DNA of 64,000 nt from Erythrobacter sp. SDW2 (GTDB lineage Bacteria; Pseudomonadota; Alphaproteobacteria; Sphingomonadales; Sphingomonadaceae), in the NCBI RefSeq assembly GCF_021431965.1, contig NZ_CP090370.1, positions 2,046,001-2,110,000 of the forward strand, written 5' to 3'. Below are positions 23,993 through 33,227 of this stretch, one piece after another (positions within the stretch are counted from its first letter, which is position 1; each line of letters starts with the position of its first letter). The position numbers were made by a program, and so were the translations under genes. The notes below the pieces were generated by a model that was not told the DNA's origin, searched no databases, and was given only the letters and a program-made list of their open reading frames with translations.

Positions 23993-25800
23993 CGCACCTC
24001 GCTCCAGGGTTTGGACAACAGCCCCGCACAATTGATTATACCTACCAGCGAGTAAGTCTGCGGGAAGTTCCCCCACAGCTCCCCGGTATCCCAATCGAGG
24101 TCCTCGCTGAGCATGCCCGATCCGGTACGATGGGCGAGCATTGTCTCGAACAGGCCGCGAGCCTCCTCGCTGCGTCCGGCAAGGTGCAGTGCTTCGATCA
24201 GCCAGAAAGTACAGACGTTGAATGCCGTCTCGGGCGCACCGAAATCGTCCTCGGTGGCATAGCGCAGCATATGTTCGCCCCGACGCAGCTCCTTTTCAAT
24301 GGCGGCGAAAGTCGACTGGAAGCGAGGGTCGTCCGGCCGCAGGAAACGCAAGTCGATCATCTGCAGCAAGCTGGCATCGAGGTAGTCGGTTTCGAAGGTT
24401 GCCTTGTAGTGCCCGGTGATGCCGTTGCCGTCATCCTCGACCCAGGCTTCGGTCTCGATCTTTCTCCGGATCGCCTCGGCCCGTCCGCGCCACAGCTCTG
24501 CCCGATCCTCCTTGCCGAGATGTGCTGCAGTCATGGCCAGGCGGTCACAGGCGGCCCAGCTCATGACCGCGGAGTAGGTGTGGACTTCCTGCCTCGTGCG
24601 GAATTCCCAGAGGCCGGCATCGGGCTGGTCGTGCATGGCCCACGCCATTTCGCCCACTTCTTCAAGGCTCTCGAAATCGCGATCATCGGCTATTCGCAAC
24701 AGGCGGCGGTCGATAAATCCCTGCACTGTCGGCAGCACGATCTGGCCGTAGCAGTCGTGTTGGATCTGCTGGTAGGCAGCGTTGCCTATCCGCACCGGCC
24801 CCATTCCGCGATAGCCCGGAAGATCGGCAGCCGTGGTTTCGTTGAGCTCGCTCTCGCCCATCACGGAATAGAGCGGCTGGATCTGCCCGCCCTTGGCGCT
24901 GTCGACGATATTGCGCAGATACCCGAGATACTTCTCCAGCACGTCCAGCGCACCCAAGCGGTTGAGTGCCTGCACGGTGTAATAGGAATCGCGGATCCAG
25001 CAGTAGCGGTAGTCCCAGTTCCGCTCCGAACCCGGCGCTTCGGGTATCGAGGTGGTCAGCGCCGCGACGATCGCGCCGGTTTCCTCGTGCTGGCACAGTT
25101 TGAGAGAGATGGCGCAACGGATCACTTCGTCCTGCCAATCGAGCGGAGTGGCCAGTCCACGGACCCACAGTTGCCAGTACCGGCGGGTCGATTGCTCCAT
25201 CCGCCTGATCTCCTCGCGCAGATTGCCCGCGAATGGCTCGTCCGGGCCGAGGAAGAAGTGGAGGTCCTCCTCCAGCCGGAACGCACGTTCTTCCAGCACA
25301 TAGCCAACCGGCGCATCCGTACTGAGCCGCAGGGCCTGAGGCCCGACGAGGTAGCGGATGTGGTTGGTGCCATTGGTGGTCGCTGCCAGTTTGGCGCCCC
25401 AGCCACTCATCGGCCGCAGGACAAGCTTGATCCGGGGATTGCCGGCAATCGGGCGAACTATACGACTGAAAGCGACCGGACGATACATCCTGCCCTTGCC
25501 TTCGAAGCGGGGACAGAAATCAAGAACTTCGACCGCACTTCCGTCTTCCGCCCGGAGGCGTGTGATCAGTATCGGGGTATTGCGGATGTACTCCTGGCTG
25601 GCGCTGACCTGCCCCTCAAGCTCGACCCGCCAGACGCCCGCATCCTGATTGTCGCCATTGAGCAGTGCGCAGAACACCGGATCGCCATCGACCCGCGGGA
25701 TGCAGCCCCAAACCAGCCCGCCACGGCGATCAATCAGGCCAGACACCTGACAATTCCCAATCGGCCAGAGTTCCAGGTCGACGGTCACAGGTTGAGCCAT
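23989..25800 (-). CDS. GH15 family glucoamylase/trehalase-like enzyme
   Basis: 603 residues. An N-terminal beta-rich domain (GNCQVSGLIDRRGGLVWGCI) is followed by the (alpha/alpha)6 barrel with the signature RNWDYRYCWIRDSYYTVQAL and the C-terminal acidic segment GSGMLSEDLDWDTGELWGNF, which hold the catalytic carboxylates of GH15. There is no signal peptide, so it is cytoplasmic. Similar proteins in trehalose operons include trehalases and alpha-glucosidases; the name glucoamylase is a family label only. ATG 25800 was chosen (AAGGACG upstream), overlapping the end of otsB by 16 bases; ATG 25824 is possible. It overlaps otsA by four bases. Confidence 0.9.
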   Translation of the reverse strand: MAQPVTVDLELWPIGNCQVSGLIDRRGGLVWGCIPRVDGDPVFCALLNGDNQDAGVWRVELEGQVSASQEYIRNTPILITRLRAEDGSAVEVLDFCPRFEGKGRMYRPVAFSRIVRPIAGNPRIKLVLRPMSGWGAKLAATTNGTNHIRYLVGPQALRLSTDAPVGYVLEERAFRLEEDLHFFLGPDEPFAGNLREEIRRMEQSTRRYWQLWVRGLATPLDWQDEVIRCAISLKLCQHEETGAIVAALTTSIPEAPGSERNWDYRYCWIRDSYYTVQALNRLGALDVLEKYLGYLRNIVDSAKGGQIQPLYSVMGESELNETTAADLPGYRGMGPVRIGNAAYQQIQHDCYGQIVLPTVQGFIDRRLLRIADDRDFESLEEVGEMAWAMHDQPDAGLWEFRTRQEVHTYSAVMSWAACDRLAMTAAHLGKEDRAELWRGRAEAIRRKIETEAWVEDDGNGITGHYKATFETDYLDASLLQMIDLRFLRPDDPRFQSTFAAIEKELRRGEHMLRYATEDDFGAPETAFNVCTFWLIEALHLAGRSEEARGLFETMLAHRTGSGMLSEDLDWDTGELWGNFPQTYSLVGIINCAGLLSKPWSEVR

Positions 25801-26528
25801 GAATGGACGTCCTTGACTGAGCAAAGGTGATAGCTTGCATGTTCGAACGGGCGTTCTCCAACCGCGATCCCGAAACCGCCTAGTTCGGCGGCTGCGGTCA
25901 TCCCGTCTTCGTCCGTGACATCGTCACCGACGAAGATCGGGATGGCACCGGCGAATGCAGGCTGCCGCATCAGCAACCGCACCGCCCCGCCTTTGTCGGC
26001 CCCGGGGCGCACAATTTCGATGACGCATTTGCCGCGCTTGGTCGCCAGCCCATGCTGCCGTGCAAGATCCGAGGCAAAGTCTTGCGCACGCTCTGCCAGA
26101 TCGGGCCTCGTGCGATAATGCAGCGCTGCGCCATGCGACTTGCGCTCATAGAGCAAACCATTCTCACTTGCGAAACCACCGAGCTGCTCTCCCACGATTG
26201 CAGCCAGCGGCTCTGACACCTTCAATGCATCGCCGGTGTCACCCACGACATGCCCGCCATGAGAGCCGGCGACATGCAAGGCGAGCGGCCCAATGAACTG
26301 AGTCAGATTGTCGATGCTGCGCCCGGTCACGACTGCGAGCCGACCGTCGAGCCGCTTCGTCAGAATTTCAAGCCGCTGCCCCAGGCCTGCGGCCACCGTA
26401 ATGGCATCCGGGTCGCTCGCAATCTCCACCAGCGTGCCATCGAAATCGAGGAACAGGGCAGGCCGCTCCAGCTCGGAAAGCGGCGGTGGCGGCGGCAAGG
26501 TGCTGCACTGCAACATGACCCTAGGCAT
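25785..26528 (-). CDS. otsB: Trehalose-6-phosphate phosphatase
   Basis: HAD-superfamily phosphatase releasing trehalose from trehalose 6-phosphate. The 247 residues show the nucleophile motif ALFLDFDGTLVEIASDPD, the second motif AVVTGRSIDNL, the cap segment AGSHGGHV, the lysine segment KRGKCVIEIVRPGADKGGAVR and the metal-binding IFVGDDVTDEDGM. The start 26528 has GAGG four bases before it; ATG 26516 is an alternative. First gene of a tight trehalose operon with GH15 and otsA. A proline run (six in a row) sits just after the N terminus and is likely disordered. Confidence 0.95.
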   Translation of the reverse strand: MPRVMLQCSTLPPPPPLSELERPALFLDFDGTLVEIASDPDAITVAAGLGQRLEILTKRLDGRLAVVTGRSIDNLTQFIGPLALHVAGSHGGHVVGDTGDALKVSEPLAAIVGEQLGGFASENGLLYERKSHGAALHYRTRPDLAERAQDFASDLARQHGLATKRGKCVIEIVRPGADKGGAVRLLMRQPAFAGAIPIFVGDDVTDEDGMTAAAELGGFGIAVGERPFEHASYHLCSVKDVHSWLNL

Positions 26529-26571
26529 AGCGCCTCAGGCCAAGGGCGCAACCCGCAGCCTCGATGGATAG

Positions 26572-27519
26572 CTATGCAGGATCGGTGCGCAGGGTGAGTT
26601 GGTCCCAAAGGCACGCGCCACCCCAATGCAGCACTTGTTCGCCGAGCCGCTTGCTCCAAAAGGCGTCATTGCCCCCCTCGCTGCGCCAACCCATCATGCG
26701 ACGGGTAAGATCATGTAGCGGGTAGTCCCGGGTGAATCCAATTGCGCCATGGACCTGGTGCGCGATCGCGCAGCCGGTCTTGATCGCGATATTGGCACGC
26801 AGCTTGGCCGCGCCGATTTCGAAGTTGGCCCCGCCCCCATAGCCAAAGCGGTCGAGCGCAGCCGCTGCGCCCTGTGCTGCGCAATTGACCGCCGCCGCTT
26901 CGATGGCCAGCAAGGCAATGCTTTGCTGCACTGCCTGGAATTGCGACAGTTTGCGCCCGAACTGTTCGCGCTGACTGGTGTGATCGATGGACAGGGCGAG
27001 CGCTGCATCCAGCGCACCGGCGGTCTGGCAAACCCGCAGGAAGGCGACAAGCGCGTCGATCTCTGCCCTAACTGGCAGTGCGGTGGCGCAGCGGAGATCG
27101 ATGATCACACGGTCGCGCGGTTCCCCAGCGGGGCTTTCTCCTTCCCCGACTTCGCCCTCGGCCAAGACGACTTCGTCCGAGCCGCTCAGGAGATAAGACT
27201 TGAAACAGCGCCCCCAAGGGGCGGAGCCATTGGCCATCAACAGGCCGGTTCCAATTTCCGGGCGGCCGGCCTCGAAAGCTAGTTTTCGGGCAATTACATG
27301 CTCGCCCAACGGCGCTGCCAGTGCGTGCTTGCCCGCTAATCGCATCACAGCAGCGAGATCGCCCCAGTCGCCGCCGAACCCGTCCGCTTCTTCGGGCAAC
27401 AGCAACTGTCCAAACCCAGCATCTTGAAGCCGGGGCCAGATCGCCTCGAATTCCTGCCCGCGCAGTTCGGCAAAAAGACCATCGGCCATTTCACACAGGG
27501 CGTCGCGGTTCTCGCTCAT
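26572..27519 (-). CDS. Short acyl-CoA dehydrogenase-like protein (heteromer partner type)
   Basis: 315 residues, shorter than classic acyl-CoA dehydrogenases (about 380). The N-terminal helical domain (LQDAGFGQLLLPEEADGFGG) and the C-terminal domain (REQFGRKLSQFQAVQQSIA, HQVHGAIGFTRDYPLHDLTR) are clear, but the middle beta domain is reduced. Its start overlaps the stop of the longer dehydrogenase gene by ATGA. Adjacent long and short members commonly make alpha2-beta2 enzymes, as in bacterial steroid side-chain degradation; I infer the same arrangement here. The substrate is unknown. No frameshift is seen. Confidence 0.87.
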   Translation of the reverse strand: MSENRDALCEMADGLFAELRGQEFEAIWPRLQDAGFGQLLLPEEADGFGGDWGDLAAVMRLAGKHALAAPLGEHVIARKLAFEAGRPEIGTGLLMANGSAPWGRCFKSYLLSGSDEVVLAEGEVGEGESPAGEPRDRVIIDLRCATALPVRAEIDALVAFLRVCQTAGALDAALALSIDHTSQREQFGRKLSQFQAVQQSIALLAIEAAAVNCAAQGAAAALDRFGYGGGANFEIGAAKLRANIAIKTGCAIAHQVHGAIGFTRDYPLHDLTRRMMGWRSEGGNDAFWSKRLGEQVLHWGGACLWDQLTLRTDPA

Positions 27520-28655
27520 CTCAGGCCCAATCCCCGCGCGATGATTCCGCGCAGGATCTCCCGGGTCCCGCCACGCAGCGAGAAGCTGGGCGAGACTTGC
27601 AACAATCTCGCCAGCAAACGCGCCAGCGCGGTGTTGTCGGCGAGATCGGCATTGGCCACCGCCTGGATCGCAAGTGGCAGTTCCTGCTCGAAGGTGTTGC
27701 CGAGGTCCTTGACGATCGAGGCCTCGACCACCGGATCGACCCCGCTCGCCAGCTTCGCCGCGACTGACATCGACATTTGCCGCAAGGTCCACATCTCGCT
27801 CACCAGCCGGCCGATGGTTGCGACGACGTCCGGTGCGGCATCAGGCCCCGCGCTGTCGATCAATTCGACCAGGAGCGCATGGCTGGACAAATACCGCTCC
27901 GGCCCCGAGCGTTCGAGTGCAAGTTCGGCGGTCGCCTGCTTCCACCCCTCGCCTTCGGTCCCGACCAACGCGCCGTGCGGCACTTCGACATCCTCGAAGA
28001 ACACCTCGTTGAAATGATGGGTGCCGAACATGTCGATGATGGGGCGGACGGTGACACCCGGCGTATCGAGATCGATCAGCAACTGGCTCAGCCCCGCCTG
28101 CCGCTCGCTGCCCTCGCCCGTGCGGACCAGCGCCAGCATGCCGTGGCTGATATGCGCGCCGGTGGTCCAGACCTTCTGACCGTTGATGAGCCAGCCCTTG
28201 TCCGTCCTGCGCGCCGAGGTGCGGACGGAGGCGAGATCGGACCCTGAGCCCGGCTCGCTGAGGCCAATGCAGGCGTACATCGTACCCGCAGCAAATCCCG
28301 GGAGATACTTCTGGCGCTGCTCTTCGGTGCCGTAACGCAGCAACAGCGGACCGGTCTGGCGGTCGGCGATCCAGTGGGCACCGACAGGGGCGCCCGCCGC
28401 CAGCAGTTCCTCCAGCACGATGTAGCGTTCCAGCGGGCCGCGCTCATGCCCGCCATATTGCTTGGGCCACAGCATGCCGATGAAGCCAGCCTCGCCCAGC
28501 GCTGCCGAGAATGCGGGGTCGAATTCAGTCCAGCAATTGGCGCGGCGGACCGGATCGTCCTGCGGCTGGTGCGCGGCCAGAAAGGCTCGCAATTCCTGGC
28601 GGATTTGCTGCGCGTTCTCCGGCGCTTCGAAGGGATGGACCGCAAATGTCTGCAC
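27516..28655 (-). CDS. Acyl-CoA dehydrogenase (long partner)
   Basis: 379-residue flavoprotein that oxidises acyl-CoA to enoyl-CoA. It shows the N-terminal GFIGMLWPKQYGGHERGPLE, the FAD/substrate motif YACIGLSEPGSGSDLASVRT, WLINGQKVWTTGAHISHGM and the C-terminal SFSLRGGTREILRGIIARGL. The position just before the GT of that last motif, where many enzymes carry the catalytic Glu, is Gly here. The active base may therefore be elsewhere or in the partner subunit. First gene of a two-gene operon, divergent from an enoyl-CoA hydratase gene with 95 bases between. The pathway is likely fatty acid, branched acyl or sterol side-chain oxidation. Confidence 0.92.
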   Translation of the reverse strand: MQTFAVHPFEAPENAQQIRQELRAFLAAHQPQDDPVRRANCWTEFDPAFSAALGEAGFIGMLWPKQYGGHERGPLERYIVLEELLAAGAPVGAHWIADRQTGPLLLRYGTEEQRQKYLPGFAAGTMYACIGLSEPGSGSDLASVRTSARRTDKGWLINGQKVWTTGAHISHGMLALVRTGEGSERQAGLSQLLIDLDTPGVTVRPIIDMFGTHHFNEVFFEDVEVPHGALVGTEGEGWKQATAELALERSGPERYLSSHALLVELIDSAGPDAAPDVVATIGRLVSEMWTLRQMSMSVAAKLASGVDPVVEASIVKDLGNTFEQELPLAIQAVANADLADNTALARLLARLLQVSPSFSLRGGTREILRGIIARGLGLR

Positions 28656-28750
28656 GCCATCGTGATGCGCAAAAGCGGTGGGGTGCGCAAGGGCTGGCGG
28701 TGCGTCATTCTGCTGCTAGGAAGTCTAGCAATTCTACGGGAGAGAGACGC

Positions 28751-29554
28751 ATGGGTGATTTCGTGAAGCTGGAGAAGCGCGGCAAGGTCGCCATCATGAC
28801 GCTCAACAGCCCGGAGACCCTCAACGCCATCGGCACGCAGGAAGATTGCGAGGACGTGATCGCCGCGCTCCATGCCATCGGCGAAGATACCGGCGTATCC
28901 TGCGCCATCCTGACCGGCACCGGCAAGGGCTTCAGCGCCGGAGGCAATATCAAGGCGATGAAGGAGAAGACCGGCATTGGCCCGCGCGCCAAGCCGGACG
29001 AGACCCGCGCCAATTATCGCCGCGGTGTGCAGCGCATCACCCGCGCCTTCATGGATTGCGAAGTGCCCCTGATTGCCGCGGTGAACGGCCATGCGGTTGG
29101 GCTAGGCTGCGACCTTGCCTGCCTGTGCGACATCCGGCTCGCGGCCGGGAGCGCGAAGTTCTCGGCCAGCTTCATCAAGGTCGGGATCGTCCCCGGCGAT
29201 GGCGGTGCCTGGTCGCTGCAGCGCGTCGTAGGCTATTCGCAGGCGGCGGAGATGTTCCTGACCGGCGACCGCTACTCGGCCGACGAAGCCAAAAGCTTCG
29301 GTTTGGTCAGCCGCGTTGTTCCCGACGATCAGTTGATGGCCGCCGCCATGGACATCGCCGAGCGCATTGCTGCCAATCCGGCCCGCTCGCTGCGCCTGAC
29401 CAAGCGCCTGCTGCGCGAGGCCCAGCATAGCCGGATGTCGGATATCCTCGAGTTGTCCGCCGCCTATCAGGCCCTCGCCCATACCACCGACGACCATGCC
29501 GAGGCCGTCGATGCATTCATGGAGAAGCGCGAGCCTAAGTTTACCGGCGGCTAG
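28751..29554 (+). CDS. Enoyl-CoA hydratase/isomerase family protein
   Basis: Crotonase-fold enzyme of 267 residues acting on enoyl-CoA thioesters. Oxyanion-hole segments GFSAGGNIKAM and NGHAVGLGCDLACLCDIRLA are clear. FIKVGIVPGDGGAWSLQRVVG marks the active-site helix, and AAEMFLTGDRYSADEAKSFGLVSRVV is typical. ATG 28751 follows GGGAGAGAGACGC; the longer frame upstream overlaps the divergent gene and is not real. Beside the divergent acyl-CoA dehydrogenase pair it would supply the next beta-oxidation step, and acs follows 82 bases downstream on the same strand. Confidence 0.93.
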   Translation: MGDFVKLEKRGKVAIMTLNSPETLNAIGTQEDCEDVIAALHAIGEDTGVSCAILTGTGKGFSAGGNIKAMKEKTGIGPRAKPDETRANYRRGVQRITRAFMDCEVPLIAAVNGHAVGLGCDLACLCDIRLAAGSAKFSASFIKVGIVPGDGGAWSLQRVVGYSQAAEMFLTGDRYSADEAKSFGLVSRVVPDDQLMAAAMDIAERIAANPARSLRLTKRLLREAQHSRMSDILELSAAYQALAHTTDDHAEAVDAFMEKREPKFTGG

Positions 29555-29636
29555 ATGACATTGCGCGGGTGGGCTTCACAAGACCAGGCTGTCGAAGCTA
29601 CCGAGCGATAACGTGGACATTCGAAGAGGAACCGCC

Positions 29637-31580
<1,944 letters not shown>

Positions 31581-31656
31581 GGGAAGTGCGTCTCACGCAT
31601 CGGTTCTTGCGCTCATGCACGTTGAAACGCGCCTTGTCGCGGTCCATACCCACGGG

Positions 31657-32019
31657 ATGAAACCGCAAGTCACTGTCTGGTATGATGGCGCATGCCCGCT
31701 GTGTCGGCGCGAAATTGCGGTGATGCGACGGCTCGATGGTCAGCAGCGAATCGAATTTATCGATGTCGCCGAAGAGGGCGACGCGGGCTGTCCCATCGAC
31801 AAGGCCGAACTGCTGGCCCGTTTTCATGCACGCGAAAACGGCAGGCTATACTCGGGCGCGGCAGCGTTTGCCGCCATGTGGCGCGCTATCCCGATTTTGC
31901 GGCCTATCGGATTGGCTGCCAAGAGCCCGTTGATCGAGGCGGTCTTTGAACGCCTTTACCTCCTTTTCCTGCGCCAGCGGCCGAAGCTGCAGCGTCTTTT
32001 CGAGGCGTCTTCAGGATGA
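31657..32019 (+). CDS. DCC-family thiol-disulfide oxidoreductase-like protein (DUF393)
   Basis: 120 residues with the family's DxxCxxC motif at the N terminus (VWYDGACPLCRRE), a thioredoxin-like pattern, and GAAAFAAMWRAIPILRPIG. The cysteine pair suggests redox activity; the biological role is unknown. I chose ATG 31657 because the domain begins almost at once; ATG 31615 would add 14 unconserved residues. Its 3' end overlaps the remnant of the GH31 gene on the other strand. Confidence 0.82.
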   Translation: MKPQVTVWYDGACPLCRREIAVMRRLDGQQRIEFIDVAEEGDAGCPIDKAELLARFHARENGRLYSGAAAFAAMWRAIPILRPIGLAAKSPLIEAVFERLYLLFLRQRPKLQRLFEASSG

Positions 32020-33035
32020 GCAGCGATCAAGCTAGAACTCCATCCGCATTCCTTCTCCGGCACAGCTAATCGTCTCTTCGCTCCGGGCTGCGAAGGAATC
32101 TCCACCTCCGTCACCCCCGTGAACAGGTCGATCGTCAAGGCCCCGCGCGGATTCTCATCGCTCCATTGCACATCCGGACCGCCGGGAATGATAGCACCTG
32201 TACGAACGAACAGCGGTACCCGCTCGCGTGGCGCACCTGCAACGATGGTCCGGCCACCTGGAATCCTGCGCCCGGTTTGCGCATCAAACCATTCGCTTCC
32301 CGCAGGAAGGTAAACTTCCCGCTGGCGAGCTTCGAATTCGGTCACGGGAGCGACCAGCAGCGAAGGGTCAAAGAGGTATTGGTCGTGGGTCCAGTCGGGC
32401 ACAGCCGCCAGGCTAAGGTTGAGCCCGGCGCTGATCTGGTCGCGCAGGTCGCCCACCGTGCTGCAACATCGCCCGACCGCAGCGCTGAAGAGGTCCGCTG
32501 GATACCGCCAAAGCCGCTCCGCGTCAGGATGAAAGGGCGCTGGTCCGGCGGTGCCGCGCGCGGGCCGTTCGCGACCCTTCGGCGCGCATCAGCGGATAGC
32601 AATTGAAGATAGCCGCACCGGGGATGCAGGTGGCGGGCGAAGTCATCTGTCCGTCCTTGCCGAAGGCGGACACTGCACCATCGCCAAGCGAAAGGACGAT
32701 GGACGAATGATCCGTAGCGAGCCTGGCCTGATCTTCGATCAGCGAGAACACCGGCTCGCCGTCCGGTTCCTTAACCACCATCGGCGTCGGGCGTTCGAGC
32801 GGCGGAAGTTCCTTACCCACCGAAACGCGAACGTGCCATCGGCGTACGCCAGCACGCGCACCCTCTTGCCGTCATCGGCGGTCATTTCCATGCCATGGGG
32901 GAGCCGATGCGCCTCACCTGCCACTGCCTCGCCAGACCACAGCATGAGCGAGAACATCAGGCTTGCGATGCCCAAGGCCAGAACGCGCTGGTGTTTAGTT
33001 GATATCGCTACCACCCGGCTGCCGGATTGGTTCAC
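31956..33035 (-). pseudogene. GH31 alpha-glycosidase remnant with core deletion and frameshifts
   Basis: Pieces of one GH31 enzyme lie in order but in different frames. The N-terminal piece starts at GTG 33035 (strong GGAGGG upstream, signal peptide ending near EAVAG) and reads HGMEMTADDGKRVRVLAYAD. After a shift near 32816-32822 it continues as GKELPPLERPTPMVVKEPDG. It then jumps to material normally found past the nucleophile (IFNCYPLMRAEG), so several hundred residues are missing. Further shifts near 32585 and 32455 precede RPFILTRSGFGGIQR, LRDQISAGLNLSLAAVP and the C-terminal FDPSLLVAPVTEFEARQREV. Total remaining length is about 360 codons against roughly 800-950 in the family. The intact ancestor was probably an alpha-xylosidase or alpha-glucosidase of the hemicellulose locus; substrate is inferred from neighbours. 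Confidence 0.85.
33000..33013. promoter_or_regulatory. LacI-type operator-like palindrome inside the GH31 remnant start
   Basis: TGATATCGCTACCA matches 12 of 14 bases of the locus consensus TGGTAGCGCTACCA. It lies about 22 bases inside the old GH31 reading frame, where a bound repressor could block elongation. The neighbouring 33158 site belongs to the same divergent promoter region. Confidence 0.45.
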
Positions 33036-33125
33036 AATTCCCTCCTCGCCATCCTTGGCCCTTTTATGACGAGCCTCTTCAGCACGTTTGCCGCAGTCGA
33101 CTGAATTCGCCCAAACGCGCCCGGA

Positions 33126-33154
33126 TTGACACCGGCGATTCAGGAAGGTACCAA
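33126..33154 (+). promoter_or_regulatory. Possible sigma-70-type promoter for the GH3-GH5 pair
   Basis: A consensus TTGACA at 33126-33131 is followed by a 17-base spacer and TACCAA (33149-33154), a weak -10. The predicted start of transcription would fall inside the operator-like palindrome at 33158-33171, a common layout for repression. The GH3 start codon is at 33228. Confidence 0.4.
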
Positions 33155-33157
33155 AAA

Positions 33158-33171
33158 TGTTAGCGCTCACA
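33158..33171. promoter_or_regulatory. LacI-type operator-like palindrome upstream of GH3
   Basis: TGTTAGCGCTCACA keeps the central TAGCGCT and matches 11 of 14 bases of the locus consensus. It lies between the divergent GH31 remnant and the GH3 gene, 57 bases before the GH3 start and directly after the possible -10 box. Confidence 0.55.
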
Positions 33172-33227
33172 ATAGGGCGGGTGAACCGGCGAGAGGGTCG
33201 CCAGTGTCACCCAGGGAGGGATCGAAT

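Noticed and set aside
24130-25830. A 566-codon open frame antisense to the GH15 gene
   Set aside because: GH15 motifs are intact on the minus strand. The plus-strand frame has no recognisable features.
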